A DNA stretch of 64,000 bases from Sparassis latifolia (Eukaryota; Basidiomycota; Agaricomycetes; Polyporales; Sparassidaceae). This document shows, piece after piece, positions 51,801 to 64,000 of the stretch. Under the pieces are notes generated by a model that searched no databases, was not told the origin of the DNA, and saw nothing but the letters and a program-made list of their open reading frames with translations. Positions within the stretch are counted from its first letter, which is position 1, and each line of letters begins with the position of its first letter. The position numbers and the translations under genes were made by a program. The stretch is from NCBI GenBank assembly GCA_018466975.1, contig CM031555.1:930001-994000 (forward strand), written 5' to 3'.

Positions 51801-52795
51801 GCCTGTCAATTTGCAGCGGGCTTTCGCGGTTACGTCGGCGGGTATCGAAGGCGGGAAGAACCTTGCGGAGAGCGCCCAGGATCTAGAGCGTACTCGTAAG
51901 GCAATCAGCGTCCAACTCGCCGAGTTTGATGGTGTAAAGAAGTCCTTGATGAGGGATCTGCAGAACCGTTGTGAGAAGGCAGGTCGCTTTCTTCTTTTGA
52001 GTGTCCCTCTACAGCTGAGCACGTGATGGAACCAGGTGGTTGAGCTCGAGATTCAATTGGATGAAATCAAGGAGCAATACAACAATGTCATCCGCAATAG
52101 TAACAGCAAGGCTCAGCAGAAGAAGATGGCGTTCCTGGAGCGCAATCTGGAGCAGCTCACCGTTGTGCAGAAACAAGTAGTTTCTTCCTGTGCCACTCTA
52201 AGCCTTCGTGTTTGACTTGTCTTATCACTACAGCTCGTAGATCAGAACTCCGCGTTGAAGAAGGAAGCTGGCATCGCGGAGCGCAAATTACTTGCGCGGA
52301 ACGAGCGGATACAGAACCTCGAGGCGCTGCTCCAGGATGCTGATCGTAGGCTCGCAGTTCAGAACCAGAAGTTCGAGGCGCAATTGCAGGCAGTCAAGGA
52401 GAGACTCGATCAAGCACGCGGTATGATCGGGAACCTCATCTGGTTGTATCTTAACTGATATTTGTTTCCGTTCTCCTAGCTCAAAAAGCCGCTTCCTCAC
52501 CGCTCAGCTTTGGTCGCATTGCCAAGCCTCTCCGAGGTGGAGGGGGCGCCGCTGCGAACAGCACTGCTGCCGCGACAAGTCCTTCGTTGACATCAAATTC
52601 TGCGAATCCTCTGACAAGACTTCAGAACGAAGAAACAGGGTGAGTGATTTGGCTCCGCCACGGCATCAACTAAAAGATGTCACATCTGTCAATTTTAGCA
52701 GCGGAGGTATGCTATTTGTCAGTGCTTTGTCAGACGGAAGCTAACATAACTTTACCACAGCGAAACGTGCATCTTGGTTTTTCAACTCACGGTAA
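48834..52795 (+). CDS. Conventional kinesin (kinesin-1 heavy chain)
   Basis: Kinesin-1 is the plus-end microtubule motor that carries vesicles and dynein towards the hyphal tip. ATG 48834 (MASSTNIK) is followed by a spliced motor domain. Features are the [15 protein letters not shown] start, P-loop GQTGSGKT (about 49366-49389), switch I ([12 protein letters not shown], 49875), switch II ([20 protein letters not shown]), [14 protein letters not shown] and the neck-linker region [14 protein letters not shown] long coiled coil follows (about 50.65-52.45 kb, rich in Leu heptads, Glu and Lys). The short fungal-type tail ends in [10 protein letters not shown] and a TAA at 52793-52795. More than ten short introns are needed. 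One, 50103-50153, is 51 nt and stop-free. Confidence 0.94.
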
Positions 52796-53771
52796 CGCAG
52801 TCTAGCTAGTCTCTGTCCTGTTCTTTCTGTATCTCTGCATACCCGTCGCACAGTAGCTGTACATTCTGCATTGCATTTCTCCTTCGTCGTTCTCGTCATG
52901 CCTCCCGCGTCGAATGCATCATTATCGGCCCGAAATTCTATCGCTAAAATTTTCAGGCATGAAATTGTATTGTCCGGTCAAAGTCCGCGACGACGGTTCG
53001 GATGCACTAAGCGTTCCTCCGCTGCACGGAACCAGAAATCGGTCGTGCATCGTGTTGCGGTTGTGAACGGGGGAAGGTCCTGTACAAACCTGTTTTCCAT
53101 TTTGCCAGTCCGTTCTACCTTGAGAGAAAGCGGGGAGGTAAAACCTGAACTGATTTTTGAGTTTGCCGTCAGGGTCGCAGCGGTGATTTTATGGAAGCCG
53201 ATCGGGCGGGACCATAGGTGGAAACTACGCAGATCCAGCGCTACCGCAGTCCGGGAGCGCACCACACGTGGCTCTTGTTGACGGCCAAGTTTACAAGCTA
53301 ACAGTTTCAGCGGAATCGAAATTAGGTACATGCTACCCTCAACCTTTATTAATCTTCGTGGCGTATAGCTGTTCTCTCTTTCTCTCTTTCCGACTCTCAT
53401 TGTCTGGGTATACCGGGTTTCGGCCTTGAGACTGAGCACAGGTGAGTAACACATCTTGTCTGGAAATTTTGTGGGCGCAGCGGTTTTACGCGATTTTCTA
53501 TGCCCAATTTCTGTTCGAAGCACTCCGCGAATCCCTGGCCGCGAATCCTTTTTGCCCTTACCAGCGCGTGGCCTTTTCTGACTCTCTTTTCTTGCCTCGC
53601 TGCTCTGTTGCCTTTTCCAATCTCCGTTGAAGTCCCAGCTTTCTACCTTAACAGAGGCCAGACAACGAGTCGATCGTGGCCATAATCGTACACCTGTTCT
53701 GTGAGTCACTCTGCTTCTTTTTCTGTCTTGTTGCCTGATCTTTTCTGTGCCAGCTTGAATTTATACCAACC
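52796..53771. promoter_or_regulatory. Long leader/promoter region upstream of the PUF gene
   Basis: 976 bp with pyrimidine-rich tracts and several GT...AG candidates, probably a long 5' UTR with introns. A 243-codon minus-strand open frame (52978-53709) shows no recognisable domain and was not accepted as a gene. Confidence 0.4.
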
Positions 53772-56700
53772 ATGTCATCCACTAATCACGACGTGTCCAC
53801 ACGAAAGCCGTCGGGCTCATCCACATATTCTGGTGGTCATTCTCCTTCCGGTTCGCCCAACCATGTCCGTGAACGTTACATTTTTGTCGCCAGCTAAGGA
53901 AATTCTAATCGTCTCAATTGTTTTACAGGCTCACACTCAGAAGAAAGTGACATCTGCGACTGGGAACGTGTTTGGCGTCGGTGTAGGGATGGGTCCAACC
54001 AGTGGTCTCAAGGGTCTGAATGCGGGGTGGCAAGTGAGTTGCGAACTTTCCATGATCCAACCAATGCTCTGATCGCGCCTGTGCAGGTATGGGGTAATGC
54101 AACACCTTCATCGGCGCGTAATGCTTCAACGTCTTCTGCAACAAGTGTTCCCGACCTGACAACATCTCATGTCGACGCGTCGTATCGTTCGAACTTAGGT
54201 GATACTACCTGGGGCTCTAGATCTACAAGTGGCACTTGGGATGAAATGACTGGTAGTCCTCAGCTTAAGGATTTGTCACAACTTGTGGGTTGTTTGCCTT
54301 TCATTAGTTCCAGTTAGTGACATATTCGGTAGGACCAGCATTCCACTTTACTGGTCCACCAGGGCCGACAGAGGCAGGTTACTGTTGGTCAAGGTGCTGT
54401 TCTTTCGGCACCTCCTTCAACGGTCCCCAAGCCCGGGCAACTGTCCCCTCAGCGACATGACACAGGACTAGGTATGAATTTCGCAACATCCGCTTCGCAT
54501 GACTAAACTTTATTCCATCATTAAGGTCAACAGCCTCTTCTTCAGAGCAGCTCAGGTGTAACGTACTCCTCTTTACAAGGACCGTCGATCGTGGAGAATG
54601 AACTCTCAATGGCTTTGCGAGGGATGGCTGTCGAAGACGATTTCAGCCTCACGTCACAGACATACCGTCAGACATCAGCACATACAGCACAGAGTTCTGT
54701 GCCCCCGATGCGAGCACCTCACCAAATGCAACAACCTCGAGCACCGTATGGTGGATACCCTGCAACAGACTATGCCGCATATTACCCAGGCGCGTCAGCG
54801 CGGATGGATTACCAGTACGGTTATGATGCTTACCGTACAACACCTGATCCATCACTGTACGCGTCTTCTCCTGCACTCAGTGCTGCAACTGCCGCTCCCA
54901 CCGTATACCCTGGGTTAGGACCACAGCCGCTACACCATCCACACCATCGTCATACAGTCAGTGAGATTCATAATCAGCAGTCCGGAATATTCTACGAATA
55001 TGCTGGGTCACCACGCACTCTGGGCTCACAGTACTATTATCCCACGCAACCTATGGTATTTCACCATCCTGCTTCTCACACCCCTATGCTCCAGGTGCCT
55101 GGTGCAGCAACTCTCTCGGGAAGGAAGCGAGACATTCCGGTATGTGGCATTTGTGTTTCTCGATAATGAGCTCTGGTGTACCTGTTTCGACCGTTCATAG
55201 TATAATCTACAGCAACGCCAGCAGTTCCCTCCCCAGAATCTTATGTATCCTAACATACGGTCGACACCGTCACCACACCCACACGCATATCCTGCGGCTA
55301 TTGACTACAATTCACAACACGCATTGATACTCCATGCCGGATCGATGTATGGGCATGCCGGTATGAATTCGCCCGCAATGCACCTCTATCACCACGGTGG
55401 GCGAGCTGGCCGTCGTGCTGACGCTGAGAGTGATATTCACGTTGTCCGCAGTCCTTTATTGGATGACTTTCGGGCGAACAAGACGCGTAAGTGGGAATTG
55501 AGGGTGAGTTGTTCTCAGAGACTGCGATCTATCAAGATTCGATCTCACTTGTCATGTAGGACATATTCGGATACGTCGTAGAATTCAGTTCGGACCAACA
55601 TGGCTCTCGGTTCATCCAGCAGAAATTGGAAAATGGCACTCTCGAAGAGAGGCGGATTGTCTTCGAGGAAATTGTTCCTCAACATGCGCTACAACTGATC
55701 CAAGACGTGTTCGGCAACTACGTAAGTCCAGGTTGTTACCAGTCGTTACCAGTGATAGTCAAGTCATCGATGTCCGATTTTCAGGTCATCCAGAAGTTGT
55801 TCGAACACTGTACACAGGCGCAGAGAACGCTTTTGGCCAATACAATGGAGGGTCACATTCTTCCTCTGTCCCTGCAAATGTACGGATGTCGTGTGGTTCA
55901 GAAGGTTGTCAACAATGTCTTCTCAAACAAGATCGCTATTGATCCTTGTTTTCCCTAGGCGATTGAGTATGTTCTTCCGGAACAGCAGGGCACGTTTGTC
56001 AAGGAGCTTGAGACGAGCGTAATCGTATGCGTCAAAGATGCCAACGGCAATCATGTCGGTTTTCCATTTCTGAATTGGCTGTTATGTGACGTTGATCCAC
56101 ACATCCGCAGGTCATTCAGAAGCTCATAGAACGACTGGCGCCTGAGTATCTGGGCTTTGTCAGCGCTTTCCGAGGCAACGTCTACGACCTATCAACTCAT
56201 CCTTACGGCTGCCGGGTGCTTCAGCGATGTTTCGAGCACCTTCCTGATGAGCAGACAAGGCCTTTGTTGGACGAACTGCATAAGTACATTCCTAATTTGA
56301 TGCAGGACCAATTCGGGGTTTGTTTTGCCAAGCTTCCTTCCGGTCCTCGTTATTGATTTATTGTACGCAGAATTATGTCGTCCAATTTGTCCTCGAGCAT
56401 GGAAGGCCGCAGGATAGGGCAGTAATCATCACGAAACTGCGTGGTCAAATGCTAGACATGGCGCGCCACAAGTTTGCTTCTAACGTGTGCGAGAAGGCAC
56501 TCATCACTGCCGACGTGGAGAGTCGTCGACTGTTGATCGAGGAGATTTTGGGCCCCAAGCAGGATGGTGTCAGCCCAATCACCACTATGATGAAGGACCA
56601 GTTCGCTAGTCAGTTTTTTCTCCGTCTCGTCGTCAAAGCGCTGATTGAATACTTGCACCACAGACTACGTCCTCCAACGGGCGTTGTCTGTTGCTGAACC

Positions 56701-56954
56701 GGAACAGCGGGAGCTTCTCATCAGTAAAATCAAGCCTCACTTAATGAACATGCGCAGGTATTCGAGTGCCTATAGTAAGCACCTGGTCGCCAGTAAGTGC
56801 ACTATTCTCTGTTCCTCGGTGGACGCTCATAGCTGACATGCTGCCACTTGCAGTCGAGCGCCTACTAGAGAAATGTACCTCTGCTAATTCTGCGGATGCA
56901 CCGCACAAAGCCCTTGCGATTACTTCTCCATCTGACGCTCTAACTTCGAAGTAA
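53772..56954 (+). CDS. Pumilio/PUF-family RNA-binding protein (Puf3/PUM class)
   Basis: PUF proteins bind mRNA 3' UTRs and repress or localise the messages. The N-terminal half is low-complexity (Ser, Gln, Tyr, Pro). The C-terminal half has eight PUF repeats: [34 protein letters not shown] (across an intron); [70 protein letters not shown]; and KDQFANYVLQRAL. The recognition residues, in repeat order 1-8, are S/Q, N/Q, C/Q, N/Q, C/Q, N/Q, S/E and N/Q. These are the same as in human PUM1. ATG 53772 ([15 protein letters not shown]) is chosen because it opens the first exon of the series. The stop is at 56954. Confidence 0.93.
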
Positions 56955-57487
56955 TAACTAATGGACTTCATCGTCTCTCTCATGCCTGTCCCATTTGCAC
57001 ACTAATCTGCCTCTCGCTTGCATCTTCACTATCGTAGGGATATCACACCAATCGCTTTCTCGTATCGCTCTTGCTGCATCAACCCATAATAGCATTCCAC
57101 TCATTCCCAAGTTGCATATTGGATCGGACTTGTTGCGTTATCTCTGCATTGACATGTCTCTCGATTTGATACTATACGTTGTGCATTGTTTAATACCCAG
57201 AACAGATTCTTCGTTCTTTACCGCCATGAATACCTACCTGTACACGGGTGCTTTTGCAATACATACACACACCACTTAGTATCTATCACTCGAGTTGGCC
57301 GCTGGTGTGACAACTGGTGTGAGTGGGCATCAAGGAATTCAGCGTCGACGTCGTAGTTACGGAACTTGGATGACGTGTCAACTCGGCCAAATATACTCTG
57401 AACTCTTGGCGGCGTCACTGTCCTCCACTCCGCTGTTCCTCAGCCTGACCACCCTCCCTGCCAGCACCCCACTTTCATAACAACACG
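56955..57487. other. Spacer between the PUF gene and SEC16
   Basis: 533 bp with the PUF 3' UTR and the SEC16 promoter and leader. No gene is supported. Confidence 0.4.
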
Positions 57488-60400
57488 ATGAGCACAGCTG
57501 GAGAGGCGGCATCACTTTTCAGTGCAGCAGATCCTGGGGTCGACCCCTTTGCAACTGTCTTGGGCGATGACAGAGCAGACGCGACCGCTCATTCCGCTAG
57601 CTCAGACGAGGCGTCAGGCACTCGACAGTCCTTTGGTGTGTTGGACGCGTCATTCATCCGCGAGTGGTTCTGATCTATTCAATTTGTGGAAGCAGTCTCG
57701 TACAATAAGCCCCAGGACATCAGCGGCTTGGATTCGTGGCACAACGCAGGCGCTGTTAGCCATGGCTATAGCTATGGAACTCCCCCCCTCGCTGATTCTA
57801 GCGTGGATTATACAAGTCTCGCGCACCAGCCACAAGCTGACAGTCGATATGCTCACTCGGGTCCACACCCTTCTTATGAGCAAGCTCCCTCGCAGAATTA
57901 CACTGGTACGAGTGTCTGACAATGTGACGCATGTTCATCCTAAACTCCCTCCTCCCCTACAGCGTATTCCCCGTATGGCCAAAGTCACCAGTTCTACGAT
58001 CCACGCGCTCAGAACGTTCAAACATTCTCATCCGCTACTCTCGCGCCAGAAACGACGCAACCCGTGACGCAAGTTACATACGAACCGACTGGGCAGTCAT
58101 TGTCGAACGATTACCGATCCCTGTCCCCTGCTACACAATCTTCCTACAATCCCTACAAACCCGTTCGAACGACCACACCGAAACAAACAGTCACCCCCTC
58201 GACATCACCGTATGCTTTTGGGAATAGTGTAAGAGCTTGTCAATCGCCCGCTCTCGTACCTGCTCCAGCGCCTGCATCGTCTACCCCTGCTCCCCCCTAT
58301 CGTCCGAAGACATTCACTGCATATGATCCTCCACTACCCCCACCAAAACATCCACACTATACGCCCTCTATTCATCCACATCATATACCTCCGTTGGAGC
58401 AACCGTTGCATTCAAGTCAAAGGCTCCTCTCTCCCCAGAGTCATCCTCCTTCAAGGGCCACCATCATGCCACCACAAAATGTGGGTGCATCCAATCCCTA
58501 CGGTAACCCAATGCTTCGGTCAGGCGGATCTGTTTTGACCGAACCATTACATCATGATACTTGGGAGCATCTCGCTGTCCCAAGTGATCGTTACGCACCT
58601 GCCGAACATGACCAGATTCGGCAGTTGTATGGTCAGGATCACAACGCCCCATCTATAGCCGAAGGTGGCCGCGCAGAGTTGAATTATATATATAGCGACA
58701 CTGCTCCACTCGCGGGTACAGTCGACGAAGCACCTTACTTAACGGAGAGGACCATGTCCGCCCCTTCGTATAGCGCAGCAGTGCAGGCTCCTCCCAACGG
58801 ACATGTGTGGTCGAACGACCGGGAACAAGATACCTTGATTCCTCAGACTCATTACCTGGATAACGTCGGGGAGGCTGCTCCTCCCCCTTTCCCGCACAGG
58901 ATTGGATCATCCGCAGCGAGCGTTTACAATCGTCACAACCCAGATAGTCACCACCGTTATGACCTTGTTAATACTTCCGTGCCGTCAACGAGTGCGTCAC
59001 ATCAGTGGAATGGTACTACTGTTTCCGCAGCTGCAGAGTGTCCTCCTGTTCACAATGGGGAGAGTGTCCGACAGACGTCCACAGCGGCTCATTCACCTGA
59101 AAGAGCCAAATCACCTGGGAGTGCATCCGTACGCTCTTGGAAGAGCACTGCATGCACAGATACGCTGGACAGGGTGCATCCGGTCCAACGACTGTTCTCG
59201 CCTCTCATTGGAACTACTTCTCGTAGTCCCCCACTAGTCACCGCCGCGAACAGAACGACATCCTCATCATCTGGATCTGTGAAATCACTCAAAGGTCCAT
59301 CCACTACTTCTGCGGACCCGTACGCTCCATCAAGCCAGGAAACGACAACTCGTCGTGGCCGGTCGATTTCCAATGGCTCTGCGTATTCCTCAACGCCTAG
59401 TGACCCGTATGTATCTTCCAGGAATCACCGTCCGCAGCCGAGTGATAGCTCCAGTCAAGCGAGCATCACATTGCAGTATAACGGTTCTCTTCCTCTGGAA
59501 CGCGGCACTACCTCTCGACGCCCCACACTTAGCCATGATCGTGCTTCAGGGCAAGTAGTAACCCTTTCTTCTCCCGCGCACACAGTGTACGCACCTTCTC
59601 CGTCATTGCTGGGAACCAATGATCCTCTTGGACGAACATCCGTTCGGGTACCAGTCATTAGTTTTGGATTTGGAGGAAGATTGGTTACATGCTTCCACGG
59701 CTCTTCGTCTTTGCATACCGGATTCGACGTCGCACTTTCATCTCGGCCAACAACCGATATTAAGTTTCGTGTGCTGCACAATGTGATTCCTCAGTCAGCT
59801 TTGGATACATCGGCTGCCGTCTACCCTGGCCCTCTGTATGCTGACCCGGGTGCACCTACAGCCGGTCTAGTACGTTCTGGCGCTGCCACGCAGACAAAGA
59901 CGAAGAAAACTAGTGTAATGAAGTATCTGGACGAACGCGCAGATGAGATCTCACGAGGGATTGGGTACCTTCATCACGAAAGTCCTGAGGGGAGAAGAGC
60001 AGAAGCCAAGCATACGCTGATGAAGGTACTGAAAGTGATGGTAGAACATGATGGTCACCTCTGTGGCAGGTGGGCTATCAACACCTGTCTTTTGGTGTAT
60101 ATCACTGACACCTAGTGCTGTAGCTCACAAGTTGACGCAGCGGTTCGAGCCGCTTTGGTTCCCCGCATGGCCGCTCCCTGTTCGTCAGCAGATGTATTGA
60201 GTGATTCATCAAGTCTGGTCGATATGCGTGCACCATCGTCTGACATCTCCTCGATGCCATATCCTGTACTAGCGTCCTCTGTACAGGATGCTAATGACCC
60301 TACTCTTGCTGTGAACACACTGCGTTCGTCAAACTTAGACAAGATTCAGGAGCTACTCGTTCGTGGTGATCGTCGTGCCGCGTGTCACTATGCTTCTGAC

Positions 60401-62935
60401 CAGAGACTATGGGCACATGCGATGGTCATAGCAAGCAGTATTGACAAGGACGCCTGGAAAGAAGTTGCCACTGAATTTGTGAGAACCGAGTTGTCGTCCC
60501 GAGATATAGGAAGATCCGGTGAATTCTCTCGTTCAGAACACAGCAAGTCTGTCCCTTCAAGTGGTAGGGAGGCACTCCGAGTGGCGTATAGTCTCTTCGC
60601 CGGGCAGGGGCCGGCATCAGGTTTGTTCATTCACCATTCACTGTTCGGGTTTGCAAGGCTTACGATCTCCTAGTTCAAGAGTTGTTACCCCCCAAGCCGC
60701 TCGTCCACAGTGCACCGACACTTCAGATACCTCTTTCAGCTTCCTCCGTCACTCCGATATCTCCCAATTTTCCAGGTAGTGCAGAGATTATGAATCTTCC
60801 CGTTGAAGTAATGTCCAAATGGGCTGACACTGCAGCAATGATTATTTCCAATCCTATGACTGCTGAATCGTCATCAACGCTGACGGCTCTCGGAGATCAG
60901 CTGGCTGCCAACCAGTGGTTCGAAGCAGCACACGTTTGGTGAGCCCTCAGCTGCCATTGGCTAGGACTCAACTGATCAAACAACTAGTTATCTACTCTCG
61001 CTGCAGACATCTCCTTTAGGTGGTATTGGCAGCTCCTGTCGGGTGATTTTACTCGGTTCTCCGGGACCACAGGCTTCTCCAATCTTTGCGAAGGATCCTG
61101 ACCCTATCATCTTCACGGAGATCGCTGAATTTGCATTGTCACTGGCCACTCCTGCTAAAGGGCAGGATGTGTTTACTGGCTTGCCTCACTTACAGCCATA
61201 CAGGTTGGTGCGAGCGATGTGTCTAGCGGAGATGGGCCATGTCCAACTAGCGACCAGGTATGCCATAGCTGTCTTTTTACCCTAACCTCTTCATTTAACC
61301 ATTTTCTATCAGGTACTGTGAAGCTATCTCCAATTCTCTTTCCCGGAACTCGCCTTACATCAACTCAACATTCGTTGAGCAATTGAAGGGCCTTTCTGAC
61401 AGACTGGTTGCGGCTCCCCAGACGGATAAGTCAGGTTCATGGATCGGTTCCAAAATGAGCAAACCAAGCCTTGATAGCATCGGTGTGTGGTTGGAAGGTC
61501 GCTTTACCAAGTTCATTGCCGGCGAAGTTGACACCTCTCCTCGAGCGGAACACACCGCTGAGACCGCCCATCAGCGTACTTTCAGCGGACCGTTCGCACA
61601 CTACAGTACCATCTCGTCTACCACAAGCTCCACTATCCCGTCTCCTCAACAGTCGAAGATGGATCTCAGGGAGGCAGCTAATGCGCCTCCCTTCCGCACG
61701 GGTTCTGCCGCTGAGTGGTGCTCACCGCCATCAACCGTACAGATAAATCGCGCAGCATCTGCGATGGAGTATATTCGCCCGATCAACCGGACTGCATCAC
61801 CTATACCCCGCGTCTCTTCAGCTAGTGCAGCGACAAACACCTTCACAGATCCTTCGCTCTATGGTCAAGCGCTGAAGAACGGACAATCTGTTGATAATGT
61901 TTTCAGGCATGATCCGAATCAGTCCAAGGTGGACCAGCCCAATGTTGTCAGTGATAACACAACAGTTGGACAACCTGAGTATGGTGCATGGTGGGGCTCT
62001 TCGGAGTCTAGTGTTCCAACACCGACTGCATCCTCTTTCGTGCGAGTTTCTGACAGTTCGTCGCAGTCGTCCCAATTTATCTCACTGATGGATGACTCTT
62101 CAAACTCGCTTACTCCTGTTACCGCGCAACAGCGTTCGAACTTAGGAAGACATGACACTTGGGAGTCCTTCGCAGAAGAAGATGAGGATGACCTTGGTTT
62201 AGGCAATAGTGGTACTGCTCGTGAGAAGCGTGCGTCGATCAGTGATGAGCAGGCTGGCGAACCTGCCCATGAGGCTGCAGGGAAATCAAAGTTTGAAGCT
62301 CCAGAGAAACCTGGTTAGTGCCATATGCCCTTACAGTCGATAACGTCCGCTGATAGGAATCTGGCAGAACTGAAAACATCTTCATCTGGGTCTTGGTTCA
62401 GTCGTATCTGGAGACGCGAGACAACACCTGCACCTATCAAGGCTAACCTTGGAGAGCAGACTTCCTTCTACTACGACCAGGAGCTCAAGCGTTGGGTGAA
62501 CAAGAATGTGAGTACTTCGAAATGTAGTCAAGAGAAAGCGTCTGAGTCGAACAACAGGCGAATGCGGAAACAGCGAAGTCTGCGCCACCGCCACCTCCGT
62601 CTCGCGCACAGACCGCGTCACCAGGGAGGGCGAGCGGCACATTTCCTACGGGTTCAATGCCCCTTCCTCCGCCGGCGCGCCCTGCAACCGCTAATGCAAT
62701 TGATCTGGGTGCCCAGCTTCCACCCCGAAGGCCTCCCCCACGAGCGCGGTCGAATCTTGTGCCGACGGACTCAGAAGGTGGCTCAGCACCATCTACTCCT
62801 ACGTCTGCTACGATATCTAGTGCACATGGAGGTGGACCGCCACCACTCTCCTCTTCACGGGCGAGAATGCAGGCAAAACGGGCTGTGCGCAGTCGGTATG
62901 TGGACGTATTCCAGCAGCAGACTGAGAACACATAG
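57488..62935 (+). CDS. SEC16: COPII coat assembly scaffold Sec16
   Basis: Sec16 organises ER exit sites and helps Sar1 and the COPII coat assemble. ATG 57488 (MSTAGEAASLFSAADPGVDP) opens a long, disordered Pro/Ser/Tyr-rich N-terminal region, mostly in one exon of about 2 kb. The central conserved domain begins near 59.65 kb with VPVISFGFGGRLVTCF and continues through KYLDERADEISRGIGYL. The ancestral coatomer-element helices follow (DKIQELLVRGDRRAACHYAS, RLWAHAMVIASSIDKDAW, ALGDQLAANQWFEAAHVW, PYRLVRAMCLAEMGHVQLAT). The C-terminal tail is disordered with a short SWFSRIWRR block and ends RSRYVDVFQQQTENT. The stop is at 62933-62935. About ten introns are inferred. The expected size, roughly 1,700 residues, fits the family. 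Confidence 0.92.
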
Positions 62936-63145
62936 ATGGACCTTCAATCGGACTAGTACATCATTCGCACTCGCATTTCACGCATTTGTATCTATATCCT
63001 TGCATCGATCGACATATGCGGAGCATGTCGGGAAATTGACTATAGAGGATGTCGACGAAGTTTTGTGTCGTCACGCGCGCTTGTGTATCTGGGCGCTTGA
63101 GTGAGTGAGAGGACTCTGTCCTCACTTCGAGACACTCTCAGTTGG

Positions 63146-64000
63146 ATGCGGTCTCAGTTACTTGCTCGTCGGACTCGGTCTGTGGTAAAGACCCAGCCTC
63201 CTTACCACCGCGCTCTCATTTCTTCCACCCACGCTCTTCGCTATCCTCGCAAGGAGCACCCTACTTGGTCTCCGCAAGCGACACCTCGTCTTTCCAAACG
63301 GGCGTCGTCGTCCGTCACACCTTCTGCTGTCGGAACTGACCCACCTGCGCCGCCTTTCCCTAATCCCTCTGAACCTCCTTCTGAACCTCCCTCCGACGAT
63401 GTTGAAGAAAAATCGAAACGCCGAACGAGTGTATTGACGTCTAGTAAAGACGCTGACGCCTCTCCTCAGCTTCCTGATGGATTAGACATCCTGTGGACAC
63501 CAGAATCTGATCCAGCACATCCTTCACCGTCAACGGGGTCAACAAAGGCGTTACCTCCGCCAGAGATTTTCGATGAGCTGCTGCATCACCTGCATATTAC
63601 CTTCCATCCCCAGACCCAACACCGAGCTGTGTATTCTTCGCCTGTGGGACCTCTCGTAGAGCCTACCTTTGCTCTTTACTGCCCAATAGAAGGCGGAGAC
63701 TACTATATAGACCAAACTGTTCGTGAATTGGCAGGCCAGACGGGCGCAGAGGTGCTGGTGTTAGATGCTGTCCAACTTGCCGCTGGCGAGTCAGGCCATT
63801 TCGGTAAAGGTGAGTCCCAAAGTCAGTCTGTTGGGTGTATTGCTTGACAACGTCACTATGCATTAGCTGCTTCCGTCCTTCAAATACCCAACAACCCTTT
63901 GCATTTCCCGTCTTCCTCGACGTCTAGCCCTGCAAGCAATGCTCGTGCGATGCCCATTCCTGAGGATGATGAATTTGACGACCCCACACAGTTCATACCG
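63146..64000 (+). CDS. Probable mitochondrial AAA-type protein, N-terminal part (3' partial)
   Basis: ATG 63146 begins MRSQLLARRTRSVVKTQPPY, an Arg-rich stretch free of acidic residues that fits a mitochondrial targeting sequence. A Pro/Ser-rich linker follows. A folded block comes next: LLHHLHITFHPQTQHRAVYS, GPLVEPTFALYCPIEGGDYY and ELAGQTGAEVLVLDAVQLAA. This resembles the pre-AAA region of a group of fungal AAA ATPases in which a Walker domain comes later. That domain lies beyond the window, so the family call rests on memory of the N-terminal pattern. An intron at about 63810-63868 joins to AASVLQIPNNPLHFPSS. The gene runs off the right edge. Confidence 0.45.

Noticed and set aside
52978..53709. 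243-codon open frame on the minus strand between kinesin-1 and the PUF gene
   Set aside because: It has no recognisable domain and an Arg/Lys/Ser-rich composition. It overlaps the likely leader of the PUF gene and could be a chance frame.

Overview
The window is nuclear DNA of a filamentous basidiomycete, most likely a mushroom-forming Agaricomycete. The genes are split by many short introns (about 50-60 nt, GT-AG), the host genes are typical single-copy eukaryotic housekeeping genes, and the mobile DNA (chromodomain and other Ty3/gypsy elements, a KDZ transposon carrying a TET/JBP dioxygenase) is characteristic of that group. No tRNA, rRNA or CRISPR array was seen. I cannot name the species.

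Left host block (1-14.0 kb): a large + strand gene of unknown function with two tandem cysteine-rich fingers (5' end outside the window); DPM2 (-); TRS120 (+), divergent from DPM2; VPS55 (-), convergent with TRS120. Apart from the first gene, these act in ER glycosylation and Golgi/endosome traffic.

Transposon island (about 14.3-43.6 kb): an old Ty3/gypsy element 'A' (+ strand) is broken in its gag by a younger chromodomain LTR retrotransposon 'B' (16184-24155, - strand, about 640-bp LTRs, perfect 5-bp target duplication CGTGG). Its 3' end is cut off by a 12.3-kb DNA transposon (28475-40799) with terminal inverted repeats of about 390 bp. This is a KDZ (Kyakuja-Dileera-Zisupton) element with four genes: a KDZ transposase, a TET/JBP-type 2OG-Fe(II) dioxygenase, a protein ending in an RNase H1 N-terminal-like domain, and a divergently transcribed gene with an HMG-like N-terminus and a Trp-rich C-terminus. 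Beyond it lie AT-rich DNA, a heavily decayed third gypsy integrase 'C', short tandem repeats and a large imperfect palindrome. Nonsense codons in A and KDZ fit C:G to T:A changes at conserved codons, whereas the breaks in B are indels.

Right host block (44.0-64 kb): kinesin-5 (-), divergent from transcription elongation factor ELF1 (+); then kinesin-1, a Pumilio/PUF protein, SEC16 and the 5' part of a probable mitochondrial AAA-type protein, all on +.

The most interesting object is the KDZ element: a transposon that carries a predicted DNA-methylcytosine oxidase and appears to have been silenced by cytosine-deamination-like mutations.
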